From Lutispora saccharofermentans (lineage in GTDB: Bacteria > Bacillota > Clostridia > Lutisporales > Lutisporaceae): 64,000 nucleotides of DNA. Of the stretch, positions 59,500 to 64,000 are shown piece after piece (positions within the stretch are counted from its first letter, which is position 1; each line of letters opens with the position of its first letter). Under the pieces are notes generated by a model, which was not told the origin of the DNA, made no database searches, and was given only the letters and a program-made list of their open reading frames with translations. The translations under genes were made by a program, and so were the position numbers. The stretch covers positions 50,027 through 114,026 of the forward strand of contig NZ_JAJEKE010000014.1 of NCBI RefSeq assembly GCF_024363565.1, in the 5' to 3' direction.

Positions 59500-60882
59500 A
59501 TGAGAGAAAAGTATATCAATTTTAACGAGAAGAGGATGTATATTTTTAGTGAGCTCGTCAGGCGATATTGGAATGGAGACCTAAAAAGCGCAGAGGATTT
59601 AGATGACCTGGTCAGGGACATTGTGGATAAATATGGTTTTGCTGATGCGGAAATACCCTTTATTAAGGACCATATAAGGCTGGCAATGGGATTGGACCCT
59701 AAGGGAAACGAGGCATTCGGCCATGAGCTGACCATAATAAAAAATGCCGGAGAGATCAGCCATCCCATTGTTGCGAAGCTTGACGGACCTTGTGAGCATT
59801 GCGAAGAACCGAATTGCGAATGCAGCGATATATGCAGGTACGAAACCTCAATATATAGAAGAAAAGGCCCCGTCATTGTGAACGACAAGTGTCTGAATTG
59901 CGGCCATTGCGTTTCCTCCTGTGATTTTGGAGCAATAGCCGACAAGATAGAGTTCATGCCGGTCATCGATTTGCTGAAGGATAGCAAAGTGCCTGTCTAT
60001 GCTGCTGTAGCCCCTGCTATAGCCGGACAGTTCGGGGATGATGTCAGTATGGGCAAGCTCAGGACTGCCTTTAAGCTGATGGGCTTTAAGGATATGATTG
60101 AGGTTGCGCTGTTTGCCGATATTTTGACCATAAAAGAAGCCTTTGAGTTTGATAATCTGGTAAAAAGCGAAGAAGATTTCTTTCTGACAAGCTGCTGCTG
60201 TCCGGTGTGGTTCAATATGATAAAGAAAAATTATCCCGGCATCCTCGAGCATATGTCTCCCTCTGTATCGCCCATGATCGCCTCGGGTAGGATACTAAAA
60301 AAGCTCTATGAGGATGCCAGGGTGGTTTTTATTGCTCCCTGCATAGCAAAAAAGGCAGAGGCAATAGAGCAGGATCTCAAAGGGGCCATAGATTATGTAT
60401 TGAATTTCAGAGAGCTAAAGGAGATATTCAATGCTCTTAATATCAACCTGAGCGAGCTTGAGCCGGATTATAAGGATCAGGCCTCCTTTGGGGGAAGGAT
60501 ATATGCGAGGACAGGAGGGGTAAGCTTTTCGGTCAAAACGGTTGTTAACAGGCTGGAGCCAAGCAGGGTCATCATGCTCAGGGCTAAAAAGACAGACGGT
60601 GTCAAAAACTGCAAGGAGATATTGGACGATCTCTATCAAGGAAAAAAAGTGGATGCCAACTTTATTGAGGGGATGGGATGCCCAGGAGGATGTGTAGGAG
60701 GGCCAAGGACAAACATTGATGTACATAAGGCTGCGATGATGGTCAATGAATTTGGTGAGGATTCTTTGATAATGACACCCTTTGATAATTTGAATGTCAT
60801 GAAAATATTAAAGCATTTAGGTATCAATTCCATTGAGGAAATAATTAATAATGAAGAAATAAAAAAAATATTATCCAGATGA
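59500..60882 (+). CDS. Monomeric [FeFe] hydrogenase, group B-like
   Basis: 460 residues. A Cys-rich N-terminal segment (CEHCEEPNCECSDIC) and a ferredoxin cluster (CLNCGHCVSSC) precede the H-cluster domain. L1 is TSCCCPVW, with the extra Cys typical of group B; L2 is APCIAKKAEA; and L3 is GMGCPGGCVGGP. It produces or oxidises H2 with ferredoxin. ATG 59500 is preferred: GGAGG ends just before, whereas ATG 59494 and the longer frame from 59440 do not have the right spacing. Confidence 0.88.
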   Translation: MREKYINFNEKRMYIFSELVRRYWNGDLKSAEDLDDLVRDIVDKYGFADAEIPFIKDHIRLAMGLDPKGNEAFGHELTIIKNAGEISHPIVAKLDGPCEHCEEPNCECSDICRYETSIYRRKGPVIVNDKCLNCGHCVSSCDFGAIADKIEFMPVIDLLKDSKVPVYAAVAPAIAGQFGDDVSMGKLRTAFKLMGFKDMIEVALFADILTIKEAFEFDNLVKSEEDFFLTSCCCPVWFNMIKKNYPGILEHMSPSVSPMIASGRILKKLYEDARVVFIAPCIAKKAEAIEQDLKGAIDYVLNFRELKEIFNALNINLSELEPDYKDQASFGGRIYARTGGVSFSVKTVVNRLEPSRVIMLRAKKTDGVKNCKEILDDLYQGKKVDANFIEGMGCPGGCVGGPRTNIDVHKAAMMVNEFGEDSLIMTPFDNLNVMKILKHLGINSIEEIINNEEIKKILSR

Positions 60883-60961
60883 TAATTTGCAGGCGATAAT
60901 AGTGTATAATATTAACAGTATTTCTGTTTGGGATGAATGATGAGAAGCAAAGGGTGATAAG

Positions 60962-62029
60962 ATGTATAATGCATTGTATAAAGAATTGTTGGATAAAGTA
61001 AATGGCGGAAGCAAATGTGCTGTATTAACATTTCTGAGCATGCTTGACGGAAAAAATGGTTCTATCGAAGAAAAAATACTCCTAACCGATGAGGATATAG
61101 AAAGAAAATCATATCCTCTGAGCGATGATTTATATGAAAAACTCAAACTTTCTTTAGATATGGGAAAGCTTGAGATAATAAATACGGAAGGGGATAAAGG
61201 TGTCTTGATCGAGCCCTTCATACCCAAGCCGCGTTTGATCATATATGGAGGAGGGCATGTAGCCAAGCCTGTATCAGAGCTTGGAGCCAGAGTAGGATTT
61301 TCTGTTACCGTTATAGATGACAGGCCTTTCTTTGCAAATGTTGGCCGTTTTCCTGAAGCGGAGAGAGTTATCTGTGAAAGCTTTGAAAAATCTTTTGACT
61401 TGACAGGATTCAGAAAAACCGATTTTGCGGTAATAGTGACTAGAGGCCACAGGCATGACGGCATAGTGCTGCGTGAGGTATTAAAGCATGATCTCAGCTA
61501 TATAGGAATGATAGGCTCAAGACGCAGGGTCCGTGCCATGATGGAGGAATTGCTGAACGAAGGCTTTGATAAGGACAAGCTTGCTTCGGTGAACTCTCCC
61601 ATAGGCATCGACATAGGTGCCGTTACCCCTGATGAGATAGCTGTTTCCATAGCAGCACAGCTTATCAGCTTTAAGAACAAAAGCGCTCTGAATAAATTTG
61701 GCAAAGACTTCGTATTTCCTGAATTCGATGTGGAAGTGGCGGAAAAAATATCCGAAGAATCGCCGGTATCCAGAGCCCTTATAACCATATTATCCTCCAA
61801 AGGCTCTACGCCCAGAAAGGCAGGCACCAAAATGGTCCTTTACCAGGATGGAAGAACCATCGGTAGCATAGGGGGAGGCTGCAGCGAGGCAGGTGTTATA
61901 TCCAGCGCAAGGAGCATTATGCCTGACAAGGGCTTTATGATTGAGCATGTGGATATGACGGGCGAAGTCGCCGAATCCGAAGGCATGGTGTGCGGCGGAG
62001 TGATGGATGTCCTCATAGAAGTTTTTTAG
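60962..62029 (+). CDS. xdhC: XdhC-family molybdenum cofactor insertion protein with extra domain
   Basis: 355 residues. A short XdhC/CoxI-like N-terminus (about 1-80) is followed by the Rossmann domain (RLIIYGGGHVAKPVSELGA, about 92-110; GSRRRV, about 183-188), then a second XdhC/CoxI-like module (about 265-355: ITILSSKGSTPRKAGTKM, GSIGGGCSE, CGGVMDVLIE). XdhC sulfurates and inserts molybdopterin into xanthine dehydrogenases. The hydroxylase at 6.5-10.2 kb is an obvious client. It begins 79 bases after the hydrogenase gene. Confidence 0.85.
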   Translation: MYNALYKELLDKVNGGSKCAVLTFLSMLDGKNGSIEEKILLTDEDIERKSYPLSDDLYEKLKLSLDMGKLEIINTEGDKGVLIEPFIPKPRLIIYGGGHVAKPVSELGARVGFSVTVIDDRPFFANVGRFPEAERVICESFEKSFDLTGFRKTDFAVIVTRGHRHDGIVLREVLKHDLSYIGMIGSRRRVRAMMEELLNEGFDKDKLASVNSPIGIDIGAVTPDEIAVSIAAQLISFKNKSALNKFGKDFVFPEFDVEVAEKISEESPVSRALITILSSKGSTPRKAGTKMVLYQDGRTIGSIGGGCSEAGVISSARSIMPDKGFMIEHVDMTGEVAESEGMVCGGVMDVLIEVF

Positions 62030-62048
62030 GTTTTCATAAATGAAGCTA

Positions 62049-62088
62049 AAGCATGAGTTATTTGTTGATCAAGAAATAACTCATGCTT
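62049..62088. terminator. Bidirectional terminator between xdhC and threonine synthase
   Basis: AAGCATGAGTTATTT (62049-62063) and AAATAACTCATGCTT (62074-62088) form a perfect 15-bp stem with a 10-base loop and CATTATT after. It serves both convergent genes. Confidence 0.75.
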
Positions 62089-62095
62089 CATTATT

Positions 62096-63301
62096 CTACA
62101 GATTTTTTATGAAATTGCCAAGCTCCTTTAGCTTGCATTCCGACGATTTAAGCTCGTGCATTTCCAGAGCAGCCGTATATTTCAGGCCGCTGCCCGTTAC
62201 GATGCATACTATTTTTTCATTTCCCTTTAAAATGCCCTCTGCCTTTAATTTGATGACGACGGCCAGGGGTACTGCCGATGCCGGCTGTCCGAATATGCCT
62301 TCTCCTGCCATCAAGGCCTGGGCTTTCAATATTTCCTCATCAGAAACGGCGGCAGATATTCCGCCATTTTGCCTCAGAAGCTTCAGCACCCGGTTCCCGC
62401 TCGGCGGATACGGATTTTCGATGGCGTGGGCTATGGTATGCGGATCTTCTGCTCTTGATATTTCTTCGCTGCCGTTTTTGTATGCAGCATAAATAGGCGA
62501 GCACCCCAGTGCTTGTGCACATATGATCTTCGGGGCCCTGTCGATCAAGCCGCATGCCCTGAATTCCCTGAAGCCCTTTTCAATCCCTCTTATGTTTCCG
62601 CCTGCGCTTGTGGGAACGATCACATAATCCGGCATATCAAAGCCCAGCTGTTCGCATATTTCGTAAGCTATTGTCTTTGAGCCTTCAACCCTCATTGGCG
62701 CATCTGAATTAACAAAATATATGTCATTTTCTTTTCCTATTCTCAAGCTCTCAAAATATAATTCTCCATAATCGCCGTCAACTTTTATTAAGTGAGGATT
62801 ATAAATTGCTATGGGATTGATCTTTTCCTGCGAAATGCCTTTGCTTACGAGCACGAAGGTTTCCATGCCTGAGGCGGTGCCATAGGCTGCCACCGAGGTC
62901 GCCATATTTCCGGTGGATACGGTCCCTATCCTTTTATATCCCAGCCCTTTTGCATGCATTATACCGGCTGAGGTTCCCCTGTCCTTAAAGGACCAGGTAG
63001 GGTTCTGGCTCTCGTTTTTAAAGTATATGCCCTGCATGCCCAGGCTCTCTGCAAGCGCCCTGGATTCTGCAAGCGGAGTAAAGCCTTCCCCCAGAGATAT
63101 TTTAAAGCCGCTTTCCAGGAAAGGGAAGAAATCCCCATAGCGCTCCCAAATTGTTTGGTTGAGCATATTTCCTTCCCTGATCCTGCCTTTGCTTATCTCC
63201 TCTGCCTCTAAAGGCTCATTGCAGGCATCGCAGCGGAAAACTGCCTGATCCGCTCTGAAGGGCTTATGGCATTTTGTACAGTGTAACGATACACTTTCCA
63301 T
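62096..63301 (-). CDS. thrC: Threonine synthase
   Basis: 401 residues, fold-type II PLP enzyme. An N-terminal zinc-ribbon-like Cys4 (CTKCHKPF and CDACNEPL) precedes the PLP lysine in SFKDRGTS (about residues 103-110) and the phosphate loop SAGGNIRG (near 235). It converts O-phosphohomoserine to threonine. The SLH-like signature GEGFTPL is also present. ATG 63301 is preferred over GTG 63313 since GAGAGGTG lies nine bases upstream. Confidence 0.85.
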   Translation of the reverse strand: MESVSLHCTKCHKPFRADQAVFRCDACNEPLEAEEISKGRIREGNMLNQTIWERYGDFFPFLESGFKISLGEGFTPLAESRALAESLGMQGIYFKNESQNPTWSFKDRGTSAGIMHAKGLGYKRIGTVSTGNMATSVAAYGTASGMETFVLVSKGISQEKINPIAIYNPHLIKVDGDYGELYFESLRIGKENDIYFVNSDAPMRVEGSKTIAYEICEQLGFDMPDYVIVPTSAGGNIRGIEKGFREFRACGLIDRAPKIICAQALGCSPIYAAYKNGSEEISRAEDPHTIAHAIENPYPPSGNRVLKLLRQNGGISAAVSDEEILKAQALMAGEGIFGQPASAVPLAVVIKLKAEGILKGNEKIVCIVTGSGLKYTAALEMHELKSSECKLKELGNFIKNL

Positions 63302-63472
63302 AATATTATTCACCTCTCAATAAATTTTGCATTACTTACTTTCCTGAGAAAAATCAATAATATATAGTATATTTAAACAATTATCATATATTAAGTTTGT
63401 AGTGTCAATGGGGCTGCAAATTATGAATAATACTCTATATGATGAAATATGCTGTATTTGGAGGAAGTTTTT

Positions 63473-63946
63473 ATGGACGGAAAAATAAAGAAAATCGCAT
63501 TTTTAGGGCTGTTTATGGCCTTGCTGGTTATTGCCACTTCGGTGTTTCGTTTTCCTGTGCCTACATTTAATCTTTATTTCAACCTGGGTGAAGCGGTTAT
63601 ATACCTGGTGGCTCTTTTATACGGCGGACCTGCAGGCGCCGTTATAGGCGGCGTGGGTTCTGCATTATCGGATGTTCTGGGCGGCTATCCGGTGTGGGCG
63701 CCGATTACTTTTGCGATCAAGGGTGCAGAAGGATTTGTTGTGGGTATGCTATCAAAAAGATATAAACCATATTTTGCGGTATCGGCGGGAGCTGTGCTCA
63801 TGATGGCAGGGTATGCTGCAGCTGCAGGATTGCTATACGGTTCAGGTGCTGTACCATTGGAATTGGCCGGTGACTTTGTGCAGACATCTGTCGGAGGCAT
63901 AATCGCAATAATGCTTTATAAGAGATTGAAGAAAATACTTGTTTAA
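63473..63946 (+). CDS. ECF transporter S component
   Basis: 157 residues with about six membrane segments: IKKIAFLGLFMALLVIATSV, FNLYFNLGEAVIYLVALLYG, GAVIGGVGSALSDVLGGY and later helices. The early segment fits the pattern for docking to the ECF module. It binds a vitamin or related small molecule, not identifiable from sequence, and needs shared EcfA/T. ATG 63473 follows TGGAGGAAG. Confidence 0.8.
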   Translation: MDGKIKKIAFLGLFMALLVIATSVFRFPVPTFNLYFNLGEAVIYLVALLYGGPAGAVIGGVGSALSDVLGGYPVWAPITFAIKGAEGFVVGMLSKRYKPYFAVSAGAVLMMAGYAAAAGLLYGSGAVPLELAGDFVQTSVGGIIAIMLYKRLKKILV

Positions 63947-63969
63947 AATGAAAAGATTTTTGCCGCAGT

Positions 63970-63996
63970 AAAGGCTTCTGAAAAAAAGAAGCCTTT
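63970..63996 (+). terminator. Terminator after the ECF S component gene
   Basis: AAAGGCTTC (63970-63978) pairs with GAAGCCTTT (63988-63996); a 9-base loop, then TATTA at the window end. U-tract completion is beyond the window. Confidence 0.65.
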
Positions 63997-64000
63997 ATTA

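Noticed and set aside
1..64000. CRISPR array, intact prophage or complete insertion sequence
   Set aside because: No regularly spaced repeats, no cas genes, no transposase or integrase were recognised. The tail-collar protein lacks other phage genes around it.

Overview
The window is low-to-moderate GC DNA from an anaerobic, spore-forming, Gram-positive bacterium, most likely a member of the class Clostridia. This is supported by strong AGGAGG-type ribosome binding sites, frequent GTG/TTG starts, SPOCS (DUF3794) spore-associated proteins, an [FeFe] hydrogenase, a T-box leader, GerMN lipoproteins, a PrpR-type sigma-54 activator and Feo iron uptake. I cannot name the species. No rRNA, complete tRNA, CRISPR array or intact transposase was seen.

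Layout. 0-6.3 kb: small accessory genes, including a tryptophanyl-tRNA synthetase behind a Trp T-box and a second Trp-Trp leader peptide, an orphan RsgA-type zinc knuckle, GNAT, NUDIX and a lipoprotein. 6.5-16.2 kb: a catabolic block with a three-subunit molybdenum hydroxylase, XRE regulators, a sodium symporter with its small partner, D-aminoacylase and an ornithine cyclodeaminase-like enzyme. 16.2-26 kb: a spore-surface block with four carboxypeptidase-regulatory-like beta-sandwich proteins, three SPOCS proteins (one fused to a beta-propeller), a glycosyltransferase, a PAP2 phosphatase, a HAD phosphatase and a PIN-PhoH ATPase. 26-32.6 kb: a PHP protein, a kinase-like protein, the feoA-feoA-feoB-Cys-rich iron operon, HD-GYP, a 256-bp hairpin element with MITE features, a DtxR-FeoA fusion and a YbaK deacylase.

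32.7-36 kb, minus strand: a cassette that looks like a split sigma factor (SigO-like region 4 protein plus RsoA-like region 2 protein) with a YvrJ membrane peptide, a signal-less amidase and two near-identical GerMN lipoproteins. 36-40.4 kb: an antibiotic-resistance-type ABC-F gene behind a transcription attenuator, then a double-MerR regulator and an ABC exporter. 40.6-42.2 kb: DUF2935 and an MntR-like repressor. 42.3-49.8 kb: a visibly GC-richer island with a regulator, an 18-residue peptide, a phage tail-collar protein and a 1,819-residue SLH surface protein, apparently acquired horizontally.

50.7-56.7 kb, minus strand: a sigma-54-controlled operon (permease, two UxaA-family dehydratase parts, DRE-TIM metallolyase) with its PrpR-like activator, suggesting catabolism of an unidentified sugar acid or hydroxy acid. 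57-64 kb: EndoQ-like endonuclease, diguanylate cyclase, [FeFe] hydrogenase, XdhC, threonine synthase and an ECF transporter S component.

The most interesting parts are the two stacked Trp sensors before trpS, the split-sigma/YvrJ/amidase/GerMN cassette, the ABC-F attenuator, the SPOCS proteins that share an N-terminal motif with a beta-sandwich protein, and the GC-rich surface-protein island.
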